The translations under genes and the position numbers were made by a program. The notes beneath the pieces were generated by a model. It saw only the letters and a list, made by a program, of their open reading frames with translations. It did not search any database and was not told the origin of the DNA. From Cloacibacterium rupense (GTDB lineage: Bacteria > Bacteroidota > Bacteroidia > Flavobacteriales > Weeksellaceae), in NCBI RefSeq assembly GCF_014645495.1, contig NZ_BMLV01000007.1:57707-121706 (forward strand): a DNA stretch of 64,000 nucleotides, in the 5' to 3' direction. This document shows positions 26,786 through 35,549 of the stretch, piece by piece (the first letter of the stretch is position 1; every line of letters starts with the position of its first letter).

Positions 26786-28033
26786 ATGAAATCTTTTATC
26801 AACTATCCTGAAAATTCTGATTTTTCTATTTACAATATTCCTTTTGGTGTGGGCGTTTTTGGCAAAGAATACATTGCCTGTGCCACTAGAATTGGAGACA
26901 AAATTATAGATTTAGCTGGTTTGTATGAATTAGGATTTTTAGATGAAATTAAAGGACTAGACGAAAATGTTTTCGAAGGCTATACCTTAAATGAATTTAT
27001 AGAATTAGGAAAATCGGTAACCAATGCTGTTCGTCTAAAAATTCAAGAATTATTATTGGAGAATTCTATACTTTCTCAAGACGAAGAAGCGCTAGAAAGT
27101 TGTTTTTTCGATGTGGAAGAAGTAGAAATGATGATGCCCATTCACGTTTCTAACTACACCGATTTTTACAGCAGTATAGAACACGCTACTAATGTTGGGA
27201 AAATGTTTCGCGACCCAGCCAATGCACTGCTCCCCAATTGGAAGCATTTACCTGTAGGTTATCACGGTAGAGCGTCTTCTATTGTGGTTTCTGGAGTAAA
27301 TATCCATCGTCCGAAAGGTCAAATGAAACCTGCGGATGCTGAAAAACCAATCTTTGGAGCTTCCAAACAGCTAGATTTTGAGCTCGAAATGGCTTTTATT
27401 GTCAATAAAAACACCAATCTTGGCGAAAGCATTTCTACCGCCGAAGCAGAAGACGCCATCTTTGGGATGGTGATTTTCAATGACTGGAGCGCAAGAGACA
27501 TCCAAAGTTGGGAATATGTACCACTAGGCCCATTTTTAGGGAAAAATTTCGGAAGTTCTATTTCACCTTGGGTAGTTACTTTAGAAGCTTTAGAACCTTT
27601 TAGAACAGCATCTCCAATGCAAGAACCAGAAGTTTTAGACTATCTAAAATTTGAAGGAAATAAAAATTTTGACATCAATTTAGAAGTGTTTTTACAACCA
27701 GAAAACAGCGAAGAAAATCTAATTTCTAAGAGCAATTTTAAATTTATGTATTGGAATATGGCACAACAATTGGCCCATCATACCATCAATGGTTGCAATG
27801 TAGAAGTGGGCGACATCTATGCCAGTGGAACCATTTCGGGCTCAGAAAAAACATCTTTCGGCTCTATGCTAGAGCTTACTTGGCGAGGAACAGAACCTTT
27901 GAAGCTATCTAACGGTGAAGAACGAAAATTCATAGAAGATAATGACACCATCATTATGAGAGGTTTTTCAGAAAAAAATGGAATAAGAGTAGGTTTTGGA
28001 GAAGTAAAAGGAAAAATTTTACCCTCAATTTAA
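26786..28033 (+). CDS. fahA: Fumarylacetoacetase
   Basis: FahA cleaves fumarylacetoacetate to fumarate and acetoacetate, the final step of tyrosine catabolism. The 415-residue protein has an N-terminal SH3-like part and the FAH catalytic domain: NYTDFYSSIEHATNVGKMFR with Asp and His near the metal site, LPVGYHGRASSIVVSG, DFELEMAFIV, FNDWSARDIQSWEYVPLGPF and HHTINGCNVEVGDIYASGT. It shares orientation with hpd. A maleylacetoacetate isomerase gene is not present in the cluster. Confidence 0.95.
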   Translation: MKSFINYPENSDFSIYNIPFGVGVFGKEYIACATRIGDKIIDLAGLYELGFLDEIKGLDENVFEGYTLNEFIELGKSVTNAVRLKIQELLLENSILSQDEEALESCFFDVEEVEMMMPIHVSNYTDFYSSIEHATNVGKMFRDPANALLPNWKHLPVGYHGRASSIVVSGVNIHRPKGQMKPADAEKPIFGASKQLDFELEMAFIVNKNTNLGESISTAEAEDAIFGMVIFNDWSARDIQSWEYVPLGPFLGKNFGSSISPWVVTLEALEPFRTASPMQEPEVLDYLKFEGNKNFDINLEVFLQPENSEENLISKSNFKFMYWNMAQQLAHHTINGCNVEVGDIYASGTISGSEKTSFGSMLELTWRGTEPLKLSNGEERKFIEDNDTIIMRGFSEKNGIRVGFGEVKGKILPSI

Positions 28034-28034
28034 T

Positions 28035-28042
28035 TAATTTTG
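28035..28042 (+). promoter_or_regulatory. Possible internal promoter before the flavin reductase gene
   Basis: TAATTTTG matches TAnnTTTG and lies 16 bp upstream of the next ATG. Confidence 0.35.
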
Positions 28043-28058
28043 AATCTAAAATTTAAAG

Positions 28059-28880
28059 ATGAAACAAATATTACCAAAAGATATCACTCCTTTTGAATTG
28101 CAAAGTGTTTTACAACATTCTGTTGCACCAAGACCTATTGCATTAGCTTCTACCATTGATAAAGACGGAAATGTAAACGTTTCGCCGTTTAGTTTCTTCA
28201 ACATGTTCAGTACCAATCCTCCTATTTTGATATTTTCACCATCTCGAAGAGTAAGAGGCAACACCATAAAACATACGCTAGAAAATGTACTAGAAATACC
28301 CGAAGTGGTTATTGGTAATGTGAATTTTGATATGGTGCAACAAGTATCACTTTCTAGTACAGAATATGAAAAAGGCGTGAATGAATTTGTAAAATCTGGT
28401 CTAACAATGAAACCTGCCGATTTGGTAAAACCACCACTTATTGCAGAATCACCCGTAAATTTTGAATGCAAAGTTCTCGAAATTAAGACATTAGGAACTG
28501 AAGCAGGTGCAGGAAATTTAGTAATTTGTGAAGTATTGAAAATACATATCCAAGAACAATTTTTGGATGAAAACGGTAATTTAGACCAAAAAAAACTGAA
28601 TTTAGTTTCTAGATTGGGCGCCAATTGGTACGGGAAAACTTCCGAAGAAACTCTTTTTGAAGTTCCGAAACCCCTACAAAACAAAGGAATTGGCTATGAC
28701 CAACTTCCTACAGAAATTAAAAACAGTAAAATTTTTACAGGAAACGACCTAGGAATGCTAGCCAATGTAGAAGTTTTACCTGCGGGAAGTTTCTATTCTG
28801 AAGAAAGTAAACACCTAGAAGCTCAACAATTTCTTCTTCAAAGTAAAATAGAAGAAGCTTGGAAGGTTTTGACTCTATAA
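28059..28880 (+). CDS. Flavin reductase-like, FMN-binding split-barrel protein
   Basis: The 273-residue protein resembles the DIM6/NTAB group of flavin reductases: SVAPRPIALASTIDKDGNVN, then NVSPFSFFNMFSTNPPI and VIGNVNFDMVQQVSLSS near the flavin site. Family members reduce FMN with NAD(P)H or act as flavin-binding oxidoreductases. It lies 25 bp after fahA in a tyrosine degradation operon, so a supporting role with aromatic substrates is possible but unproven. Residues beyond about 200 do not match known motifs. Confidence 0.82.
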   Translation: MKQILPKDITPFELQSVLQHSVAPRPIALASTIDKDGNVNVSPFSFFNMFSTNPPILIFSPSRRVRGNTIKHTLENVLEIPEVVIGNVNFDMVQQVSLSSTEYEKGVNEFVKSGLTMKPADLVKPPLIAESPVNFECKVLEIKTLGTEAGAGNLVICEVLKIHIQEQFLDENGNLDQKKLNLVSRLGANWYGKTSEETLFEVPKPLQNKGIGYDQLPTEIKNSKIFTGNDLGMLANVEVLPAGSFYSEESKHLEAQQFLLQSKIEEAWKVLTL

Positions 28881-28938
28881 TTTTTTTAAAATTTCAAATT
28901 TTGATTTTCTAATTTCTACTAAACTGATGATTTTTCAT

Positions 28939-28946
28939 TATGTTTG
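28939..28946 (+). promoter_or_regulatory. -7 promoter element of the symporter gene
   Basis: TATGTTTG matches TAnnTTTG, 22 bp upstream of the ATG. Confidence 0.5.
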
Positions 28947-28968
28947 TGAAACTTAAATTTTAAGAAGA

Positions 28969-30528
28969 ATGGATTCAGCAAAGGTGTTGCTTATTTTCGT
29001 ATTTGTATATTTCATAGGACTTCTCGTTATTTCTTATTTTACCAGTAGAAATTCTGACAATCAATCTTTTTTTATCGGGAACAAAAAAAGTAAATGGTGG
29101 TTGGTAGCTTTCGGGATGATTGGCACCAGCTTAAGTGGTGTTACATTTATTTCCGTTCCCGGAACTGTAGGAAAAATGACCGCCGGTAACTATCCTTTTG
29201 GTGGTTTCGAGTACTATATGATGGTTATTGGTTTTTTCATTGGCTATTTTATCGTTGCAGGAATTTTGCTTCCGCTCTATTACAAAATGAATCTCACTTC
29301 TATTTATACCTATTTAGGAAAAAGGTTCAATGTAGAAGCGCATAAAATAGGTTCACTTTTCTTCATTATTTCTAGAGCAATTGGCGCTACTGCAAGATTG
29401 TATTTGGTGGTCAATGTTTTACAAATTTTCCTATTAGAAGGATTGGGCGTTCCGTTTTGGTTAACTGCTTTGGTGATACTTTTAATGGTATTGCTTTACA
29501 CCTTCGAAGGTGGTGTAAAAACCATTGTCATTACAGATACACTACAAACCTCGTTTATGATTATCAGTTTGGTAGGTTGTATTGTTTATATTTTATCAAA
29601 TCTAAATCTTTCTGCACCAGAAGCTTTTGATATTTTGGCGAGTAAAAACTATACCCATTTCATTAATACCGATATTAATTCTAAAACATTTTTCTTAAAA
29701 ACCATTTTGGGCGGAATGTTCATCACCATTGCCATGACGGGTTTAGACCAAGAAATGATGCAAAAAAATATTTCTGTAGACAATCTGAAAAATTCCAAAA
29801 AGAATATGCTCACTTTTGCAGGAACATTGTTGGTGGTGAATTTAGCATTTCTATTTTTAGGAGGTTTACTTTATCTTTTTGCCATGCAAAACGGTGCAGA
29901 ATATGCTCAATTAGTTGATGTAGTGAACGGAAAAGAAAGCATTACCAATGTTTTCGGCTTTAAAGACACTGCTGGAAGCGTTAAAAACATCATGGGAGAT
30001 GATTTATTTCCGGCGCTTTCTTTGCAAGGATATTTCCCGTTTTTTATATCGATTATTTTTATCATCGGATTAATTTCTGCACTTTTCCCTTCGGCAGATG
30101 GCGCTCTAACAGCAGTTACCAGTTCGTACTGTGTAGATTTATTAAACCTAAACGATGACCAAACCAGAACCGAAAAACAAAAAAAATCGCTAAGAATGAG
30201 AATCCACTTGGTTTTTACAGTTATTTTCTTTGTTTTAATTATGATTTTTAAGGCCATCAATGATAAATCTATCGTCTATCTCATTATGGAAATTGCTGGT
30301 TATACTTATGGGCCACTTCTTGGTTTGTTTGCTTTCGGAATTTTCACAAAATACCATATTTCTAAAAAATATTCAATCCTTATTGTTACACTTTTAGCAC
30401 CAATAGTTACTTACCTCATCAATTATTTGGTAACCAATTTCACCGACTATAAAATCGGGGTAGAATTGATTATTCTCAATGGATTGCTAACTTTCTTTGG
30501 GCTTTGGCTGGTGAAAGATAAAAAATAG
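28969..30528 (+). CDS. Sodium:solute symporter family protein
   Basis: The 519-residue inner-membrane protein has about 13 hydrophobic segments and the SSS-family landmarks: SFFIGNKKSKWWLVAFGMIG with the GTSLSGVTFISVPG segment in helix 1, ARLYLVVNVLQ, GGVKTIVITDTLQ, and GLDQEMMQKNIS. Family members import sugars, amino acids, vitamins or sialic acid using the sodium gradient. The substrate is not evident. The gene has its own promoter element and terminator. Confidence 0.9.
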   Translation: MDSAKVLLIFVFVYFIGLLVISYFTSRNSDNQSFFIGNKKSKWWLVAFGMIGTSLSGVTFISVPGTVGKMTAGNYPFGGFEYYMMVIGFFIGYFIVAGILLPLYYKMNLTSIYTYLGKRFNVEAHKIGSLFFIISRAIGATARLYLVVNVLQIFLLEGLGVPFWLTALVILLMVLLYTFEGGVKTIVITDTLQTSFMIISLVGCIVYILSNLNLSAPEAFDILASKNYTHFINTDINSKTFFLKTILGGMFITIAMTGLDQEMMQKNISVDNLKNSKKNMLTFAGTLLVVNLAFLFLGGLLYLFAMQNGAEYAQLVDVVNGKESITNVFGFKDTAGSVKNIMGDDLFPALSLQGYFPFFISIIFIIGLISALFPSADGALTAVTSSYCVDLLNLNDDQTRTEKQKKSLRMRIHLVFTVIFFVLIMIFKAINDKSIVYLIMEIAGYTYGPLLGLFAFGIFTKYHISKKYSILIVTLLAPIVTYLINYLVTNFTDYKIGVELIILNGLLTFFGLWLVKDKK

Positions 30529-30545
30529 ATTTTGAAAAATATTCT

Positions 30546-30580
30546 AAAATCCAATTGAGAAACTCGATTGGATTTTTTAT
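30546..30580 (+). terminator. Terminator of the symporter gene
   Basis: The stem AAAATCCAATTGAG / CTCGATTGGATTTT (30546-30559 and 30563-30576, one mismatch) is followed by T-rich sequence. Confidence 0.8.
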
Positions 30581-30646
30581 TTTGATAAAACACAAAAAAC
30601 ACTAAATATTAAAGACTTAAAACTATAAAATCCCATATAAAAATTA

Positions 30647-30654
30647 TATTTTTG
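30647..30654 (+). promoter_or_regulatory. -7 promoter element of the transketolase genes
   Basis: TATTTTTG followed by CA lies 22 bp upstream of the transketolase N-subunit ATG. Confidence 0.6.
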
Positions 30655-30676
30655 CACCACGAATAAATCTATATCA

Positions 30677-31528
30677 ATGAGTAAATCAATTGAAGAGTTA
30701 AAATCACTCACCACGCAAATTAGAAGAGACATTTTAAGAATGGTTCATGCCGTAAACTCTGGGCATCCTGGTGGAAGTCTTGGTTGTGTAGAATACTTCA
30801 CAGCACTTTATGGTAAAGTTATGAATTACAAACTCCCTTTTTCTATGGAAGGTAAAGGAGAAGATGTATTCTATCTTTCAAATGGTCACATTTCCCCAGT
30901 ATTTTACAGTACTTTGGCTAGAGTAGGATATTTCCCTGTAGAAGAACTTTCTACTTTTAGAAAACTAAATTCTAGATTACAAGGACATCCTACCACTCAC
31001 GAACATTTAGAAGGCATCAGAATGAGTTCTGGCTCTCTTGGTCAAGGTTTATCGGTAGGTATTGGTACCGCTTTGGCTAAAAAATTAGATGGTGACCAAT
31101 CATTGGTATATACCCTTCATGGTGACGGAGAATTACAAGAAGGACAAATCTGGGAAGCCTTGATGTTTGCTGCCGCAAAAAAAGTAGACAACTTAATTGC
31201 TACGATAGATTATAATGGTCAACAAATAGACGGAAGCACAGAACACGTACTTTCATTAGGAGATCTTCACTCCAAACTAGAAGCTTTTGGGTGGGATGTT
31301 ATCGAAGAAAAAAATGGCAACGACCTAGAAGCTGTAATTGCAGCACTAGAATTTGCAAAATCAAAAACTGGAAACGGAAAACCAGTAGCTATTATGCTAC
31401 ATACAGAAATGGGTAATGGTGTAGATTTTATGATGGGAACTCACGCTTGGCACGGTAAAGCTCCTAGTGATGCTCAACTAGAAAGTGCATTAGCGCAGTT
31501 AACATTAGATGAAGTAGCAGATTATTAA
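30677..31528 (+). CDS. Transketolase, N-terminal subunit
   Basis: The 283-residue protein is the thiamine-diphosphate-binding half of a split transketolase of the pentose phosphate pathway. It shows HPGGSLGCVEYFTALYG, SNGHISPVFYSTLARVGYF, and the cofactor motif GDGELQEGQIWEALMFAA. The C-terminal half is encoded separately 20 bp downstream, so the two polypeptides must assemble to make an active site. The split form is common in several bacterial and archaeal groups and is not a frameshift: each part has its own start and stop. Confidence 0.92.
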   Translation: MSKSIEELKSLTTQIRRDILRMVHAVNSGHPGGSLGCVEYFTALYGKVMNYKLPFSMEGKGEDVFYLSNGHISPVFYSTLARVGYFPVEELSTFRKLNSRLQGHPTTHEHLEGIRMSSGSLGQGLSVGIGTALAKKLDGDQSLVYTLHGDGELQEGQIWEALMFAAAKKVDNLIATIDYNGQQIDGSTEHVLSLGDLHSKLEAFGWDVIEEKNGNDLEAVIAALEFAKSKTGNGKPVAIMLHTEMGNGVDFMMGTHAWHGKAPSDAQLESALAQLTLDEVADY

Positions 31529-31548
31529 TTTTCTAAATCCTAAAAAAA

Positions 31549-32496
31549 ATGAAATTTCAAGTTCTAGATAAAAAAGATACAAGAAGCGGCTTCGGAGCCG
31601 GATTAGCTGAATTAGCTGATAAAAACCCAAATGTAATGGCACTTTGTGCAGACTTAATCGGTTCTCTTAAAATGGAGAAATTCATAGAAAAAGCTCCTGA
31701 AAGATTTGTACAAACTGGGATTGCAGAAGCCAATATGATGGGGATTGCTGCAGGTCTAGCAACAGCTGGTAAAATTCCTTTTGCGGGTACATTTGCCAAC
31801 TTTGCTACTTCTAGAGTGCTAGACCAAGTTCGTCAGTCTATTGCTTATTCTAATAAAAACGTGAAAATCGCTGCTTCGCATGCTGGTTTAACTTTAGGAG
31901 AAGATGGTGCTACTCACCAAGTTTTAGAAGACATTGGCCAAATGAAAATGTTGCCAGGAATGGTAGTCATCAACCCTTGTGATTATAACCAAACAAGACA
32001 AGCTACATTAGCAGCCGCAGAATATGAAGGACCAGTTTACCTAAGATTCGGAAGACCTGTAGTGCCAGTTTTCATTCCTGAAGATATGCCTTTTGAAATA
32101 GGAAAAGGAATTTTACTTCAAGAAGGTACAGATGTAACCATTGTAGCAACAGGACATTTGGTTTGGGAATCCCTTTTAGCTGCCGAAGAATTAGAAAAAG
32201 AAGGCATCTCTTGTGAAGTAATTAACATACACACCATCAAACCTTTAGATGATGAAATCATCCTAAAATCTGTAGAAAAAACAGGTAAAATTGTGACTGC
32301 GGAAGAGCACAATTATTTGGGTGGTTTAGGGGAATCTGTTGCAGGAATGCTCGCCAGAAAAAGACCAACTCCTCAAGAATTTGTAGCGGTACAAGATACT
32401 TTCGGGGAAAGTGGTACACCAGCAGAATTGATGCATAAGTACAAAATTGATTCTTTCGCGGTAATAGAAGCGGTAAAAAGAATTATGGCAAGATAG
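31549..32496 (+). CDS. Transketolase, C-terminal subunit
   Basis: The 315-residue protein is the partner of the preceding gene. It carries the pyrimidine-binding domain (QTGIAEANMMGIAAGLATAG with the catalytic Glu, FANFATSRVLDQVRQSIAY, LGEDGATHQVLEDIGQM) and the C-terminal transketolase domain (VTIVATGHLVWESLLAAEEL, INIHTIKPLDDEIILKSV). It is cotranscribed with the N-subunit and ends in a strong terminator. Confidence 0.92.
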   Translation: MKFQVLDKKDTRSGFGAGLAELADKNPNVMALCADLIGSLKMEKFIEKAPERFVQTGIAEANMMGIAAGLATAGKIPFAGTFANFATSRVLDQVRQSIAYSNKNVKIAASHAGLTLGEDGATHQVLEDIGQMKMLPGMVVINPCDYNQTRQATLAAAEYEGPVYLRFGRPVVPVFIPEDMPFEIGKGILLQEGTDVTIVATGHLVWESLLAAEELEKEGISCEVINIHTIKPLDDEIILKSVEKTGKIVTAEEHNYLGGLGESVAGMLARKRPTPQEFVAVQDTFGESGTPAELMHKYKIDSFAVIEAVKRIMAR

Positions 32497-32504
32497 AATA
32501 ACAA

Positions 32505-32537
32505 AAAAATCGGTGAAGTTTTCACCGATTTTTTTAT
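32505..32537 (+). terminator. Terminator of the transketolase operon
   Basis: A 12-bp stem AAAATCGGTGAA / TTCACCGATTTT (32506-32517 and 32521-32532) is followed by T. Confidence 0.85.
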
Positions 32538-32590
32538 TTGTTTTTTATCTAAAGATTAAAAATTTCTTACACTGAGTATTCTTTCTGTAA

Positions 32591-32971
32591 TTAATTTTGA
32601 GGATTTTCTTTATCCAAAATTTCATATTCTACAGGAATAGGTCCTGTTCTAAGGTCTCCAATTTTCATAAAAGCAGCTTTAGAGAGATCAAAGGTTCTGG
32701 TCTTATGGAAAGGACCTCTATCATTTACTTTCACCACGACACTGTCTCCTGTTTTGATGTTTCTTACCATAACCAAAGTCCCAAATGGTAATGATCTGTG
32801 AGCAGTAGTAAATTTATTCTTATCATAAATTTCACCACTTGCAGTTCTTCTTCCGTGGAATTTATCGTGGTAGCAAGAAGCCACACCTGTTTTTAGTTCT
32901 GCATCGTTCTTGAAAGAAAATATTCCTAAAACAGAAAAAATAACCATGAAAAATAAAAAAAGTTTCTTCAT
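32591..32971 (-). CDS. RlpA-like septal ring lytic transglycosylase family protein
   Basis: The 126-residue protein begins with a signal peptide (about residues 1-19) and is a minimal double-psi beta barrel: GVASCYHDKFHGRRTASGE, HRSLPFGTLVMVRNIKTG, VVKVNDRGPFHKTRTFDLSK. In Pseudomonas RlpA cleaves peptidoglycan strands without peptide stems at the septum. The short form here lacks the SPOR domain, so septal targeting is not evident and lytic activity is inferred only. It follows rimO by 26 bp on the same strand. Confidence 0.85.
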   Translation of the reverse strand: MKKLFLFFMVIFSVLGIFSFKNDAELKTGVASCYHDKFHGRRTASGEIYDKNKFTTAHRSLPFGTLVMVRNIKTGDSVVVKVNDRGPFHKTRTFDLSKAAFMKIGDLRTGPIPVEYEILDKENPQN

Positions 32972-32997
32972 ATATTAATATTTTAATACTCTTATTT

Positions 32998-34299
32998 TTA
33001 AGCCAATTCTCCTATTAAATCATATTCTTCTGCCGAGGTAATTTTTACATCTACAAATTCACCAACAGAGATATAGGTATTTTCTGCAGGCACCAAAACC
33101 GTATTATCTACATCTGGCGAATCATATTCTGTTCTGCCTACGAAATAGTTTCCTTCTTTTCTATCAAAAATACATTTGAAGGTCTTCCCTATTTTTTCTT
33201 GATTTTTTTCCCAAGAAATCTGAGATTGAAGCTCCATAATTTCCTCTACTCTAGCTTGTTTTACTTCTTCAGGCACATCATCTTCAAGTAAATAAGCAGT
33301 AGTATTTTCTTCGTGAGAATAAGTGAAGCAACCCAATCTATCAAAACGTTGTTCTTTCACCCAATTTTTCATTTCTTGGAATTTCTCTTCCGTTTCGCCA
33401 GGGAAACCAACGATAAGTGTGGTTCTAATGGCCATATCAGGTACTTTCTCTCTGAATTTCGCCAATAAAGCATTGGTTTTCTCGTGGGTAGTACCACGTT
33501 TCATGGCTTTAAGGATATCAGAATTGATATGCTGAAGCGGAATATCGATATAATTACAGATTTTCGGTTCTTGTTTGATTAAGTCTAAAACATCTTCAGG
33601 GAAACCTGTTGGGAACGCATAATGCAATCTAATCCATTCTATGCCTTCTACTTTTACCAATTCTCTGAGCAAGTCACCTAGCGCTCTCTTTTTGTATAAA
33701 TCAAGGCCGTAATAGGTTAAATCTTGAGCGATAAGGATAAGTTCTTTTACCCCATTTTTAGCAAGTTTTTGAGCTTCTATCACAAGGTTTTCTATTGGCG
33801 TAGAAACGTTACCTCCTCTCATAAGAGGAATGGCACAGAAAGAACAAGGTCTATCACAACCTTCTGCTATTTTGAGATAGGCGTAATGTTTAGGAGTGGT
33901 AGTTAATCTTTCTCCTACCAATTCATGCTTGTAGTCAGCGCCAAGATGCTTCAGAAGGATTGGTAAATCTCTGGTACCGAAATATTGGTCTACATCAGGG
34001 ATTTCTCTTACCAAATCAGGTTTATATCTTTCTGATAGACATCCCGTAACGAATACTTTTTCAACCTCACCTCTATTTTTGAGCTCTACATAATCGAGGA
34101 TGGTATTGATGGACTCTTCTTTGGCATTGTCTATAAAACCGCAGGTATTAATGACTACAATATCGCCGTGTTGTTCGTGTACCACCTCTTTTCCATTGGC
34201 TTTTAGTTGGCCCATAAGCACTTCAGAATCATAGATATTCTTAGAACAACCAAGGGTGACGATGTTTATTTTTTTCTTTCCTACAGATTTTGTTCTCAT
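32998..34299 (-). CDS. rimO: Ribosomal protein S12 methylthiotransferase RimO
   Basis: RimO adds a methylthio group to an Asp of ribosomal protein S12. The 433-residue radical-SAM enzyme has the N-terminal UPF0004 domain (VTLGCSKNIYDSEVLMGQL, VVINTCGFIDNAKEESI, VFVTGCLSERY) with three cysteines for the auxiliary cluster. The radical-SAM motif CDRPCSFC lies near residue 150, and the C-terminal TRAM domain ends with FVDVKITSAEEYDLIGEL. A TAAATTTG promoter element lies 49 bp upstream of the start. Confidence 0.95.
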   Translation of the reverse strand: MRTKSVGKKKINIVTLGCSKNIYDSEVLMGQLKANGKEVVHEQHGDIVVINTCGFIDNAKEESINTILDYVELKNRGEVEKVFVTGCLSERYKPDLVREIPDVDQYFGTRDLPILLKHLGADYKHELVGERLTTTPKHYAYLKIAEGCDRPCSFCAIPLMRGGNVSTPIENLVIEAQKLAKNGVKELILIAQDLTYYGLDLYKKRALGDLLRELVKVEGIEWIRLHYAFPTGFPEDVLDLIKQEPKICNYIDIPLQHINSDILKAMKRGTTHEKTNALLAKFREKVPDMAIRTTLIVGFPGETEEKFQEMKNWVKEQRFDRLGCFTYSHEENTTAYLLEDDVPEEVKQARVEEIMELQSQISWEKNQEKIGKTFKCIFDRKEGNYFVGRTEYDSPDVDNTVLVPAENTYISVGEFVDVKITSAEEYDLIGELA

Positions 34300-34348
34300 A
34301 TAAGGTATAAATAAAATTGAACTTGCAATAAAAACAATTACAAGTTTG

Positions 34349-34356
34349 CAAATTTA
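34349..34356 (-). promoter_or_regulatory. -7 promoter element of rimO
   Basis: The minus strand reads TAAATTTG, matching TAnnTTTG, 49 bp upstream of the rimO ATG. Confidence 0.55.
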
Positions 34357-34415
34357 TGAAATAAAAAATAAGTGAAAATTGGAGGAATTTTGAGTGATTA
34401 TTTAATACATTATTC

Positions 34416-34470
34416 ATACATCAACCATACATCAACCATACATCAGCTATACATCAGCCATACATCAGCT
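34416..34470. repeat. Five tandem 11-bp repeats
   Basis: Five head-to-tail copies of ATACATCARCY (R = A/G, Y = C/T) run from 34416 to 34470 in the 361-bp spacer between rimO and the polysaccharide locus. A TATTTTTG promoter-like box (34472-34479, plus strand) follows directly. A second small duplication of GATAAGAGATACGA lies just after it (34507-34536). No gene is evident in the spacer. Confidence 0.8.
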
Positions 34471-34607
34471 ATATTTTTGATATGGAGGAAGAAGGTGGCG
34501 TTTCATGATAAGAGATACGAGATAAGAGATACGAGTTGGAGTTTTGGGGTGATTAGTTTTTATTTGAATTATGGGTGGAGTGAGAACACGATAACGATTT
34601 TATGGTA

Positions 34608-34640
34608 TAAAAAAATCAATGCGGTTTGCATTGATTTTAA
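34608..34640 (-). terminator. Terminator of the surface polysaccharide locus
   Basis: An 11-bp perfect stem AAAATCAATGC / GCATTGATTTT (34612-34622 and 34628-34638) is followed on the minus strand by a T run. It lies 23 bp beyond the last gene of the locus. Confidence 0.85.
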
Positions 34641-34660
34641 ATTGATAAGACAGATGAATA

Positions 34661-35002
34661 CTACTTTCTATCATAATCATCTTCTACTCTTACGATATCA
34701 TCTTCGCCGAAGTAAGTACCGTGCTGAACTTCTATAAAAACAACAGGTTCATTGGTTTTATTTTCAATTCTGTGATGAGCTCCTAGAGGAATTTGGGCAA
34801 CTTGACCTGCAGAATATTCTCTGATATCCTCATCAATGGTAATAGTGCCTACGCCTTGTACTATGGTCCAAACTTCTGCTCTTTTGTGGTGGTATTGCAG
34901 AGATAGTCTTTGTCCAGGATTTACTAGAATTCTTTTTACCTTGTGGGTTTCTGCGTCTTCTAGCACCCAATATTCACCCCAAGGTCTTACATCATGTTCC
35001 AT
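34661..35002 (-). CDS. Mannose-6-phosphate isomerase type II-like cupin
   Basis: The 113-residue protein is a single cupin domain: RPWGEYWVLED, VNPGQRLSLQYHHKRAEVW, TIVQGVGTITIDE and the C-terminal FIEVQHGTYFGEDDIVRVEDDYDR. This matches the isomerase domain at the C-terminus of bifunctional ManC/AlgA enzymes. It may make or isomerise mannose-6-phosphate for GDP-mannose, but it lacks the guanylyltransferase part. It is the last gene of the locus and directly follows rfbC. Confidence 0.85.
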   Translation of the reverse strand: MEHDVRPWGEYWVLEDAETHKVKRILVNPGQRLSLQYHHKRAEVWTIVQGVGTITIDEDIREYSAGQVAQIPLGAHHRIENKTNEPVVFIEVQHGTYFGEDDIVRVEDDYDRK

Positions 35003-35003
35003 A

Positions 35004-35549
35004 TTATAAAAAATTTTGATTCATAGTATTAAGTAATTGATCTTTTTCAGAAAGAATAATATCTGAGAGCGGCAATTTCCAGTCGATATCTAAGTCTTTA
35101 TCGTTCCATATAACGCCAGATTCAGACTCTTTATTGTAGTAATTGTCACATTTATAAGTAAAAATAGCGGTAGGACTTAGCACAGAAAAGCCATGTGCAA
35201 AGCCTCTAGGGATAAAAAGTTGTAATTTATTTTCATCTGAAAGTTCTACTCCAAACCATTTCCCAAAGGTAGATGAATCTGGTCTAAGGTCAACCGCCAC
35301 ATCAAAAACTTTGCCTTCAGCACAAGATACCAACTTGGCTTGTGCATGTTCACCTTTTTGTAAGTGTAGACCTCTAAGAACTCCATAAGAAGATTTAGAG
35401 ACGTTGTCTTGCACAAAATGAGTGTCAAGACCTGTGAGTTCATGAAACTTTTTTTCATTGAATTTCTCATAGAAATATCCTCTTTCATCTTCGAAGATGG
35501 TAGGTTCTATAAGATAACAGTCTTTGAGAGAGGTTTCTATGATTTTCAT
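35004..35549 (-). CDS. rfbC: dTDP-4-dehydrorhamnose 3,5-epimerase family protein
   Basis: The 181-residue protein has the RmlC cupin features: LIEPTIFEDERGYFYEKFNE, FVQDNVSKSSYGVLRGLHLQ with the catalytic His, VFDVAVDLRPDSSTFGKW, and LFIPRGFAHGFSVLS. The usual reaction is the 3,5-epimerisation step of dTDP-L-rhamnose synthesis. Genes for RmlA, RmlB and RmlD are not in the window, so either they lie elsewhere or the enzyme serves a related sugar. It overlaps the start-stop boundary of the upstream WecA-like gene by 4 bp. Confidence 0.92.
   Translation of the reverse strand: MKIIETSLKDCYLIEPTIFEDERGYFYEKFNEKKFHELTGLDTHFVQDNVSKSSYGVLRGLHLQKGEHAQAKLVSCAEGKVFDVAVDLRPDSSTFGKWFGVELSDENKLQLFIPRGFAHGFSVLSPTAIFTYKCDNYYNKESESGVIWNDKDLDIDWKLPLSDIILSEKDQLLNTMNQNFL

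Noticed and set aside
28046..28684. 212-codon minus-strand frame opposite the flavin reductase gene
   Set aside because: It lies wholly antisense to a well-supported gene; its length follows from the codon bias of the true frame.
30677..32496. Frameshifted transketolase pseudogene
   Set aside because: Both halves have proper starts, stops, a 20-bp spacer and complete domains; a split transketolase is a known normal form.
34416..34470. CRISPR array
   Set aside because: The repeats are only 11 bp, directly adjacent without spacers, and there are no cas genes in the window.
34372..34737. 121-codon plus-strand frame after rimO
   Set aside because: It translates the 11-bp tandem repeats and the terminator of the polysaccharide locus and overlaps the cupin gene; no domain is visible.
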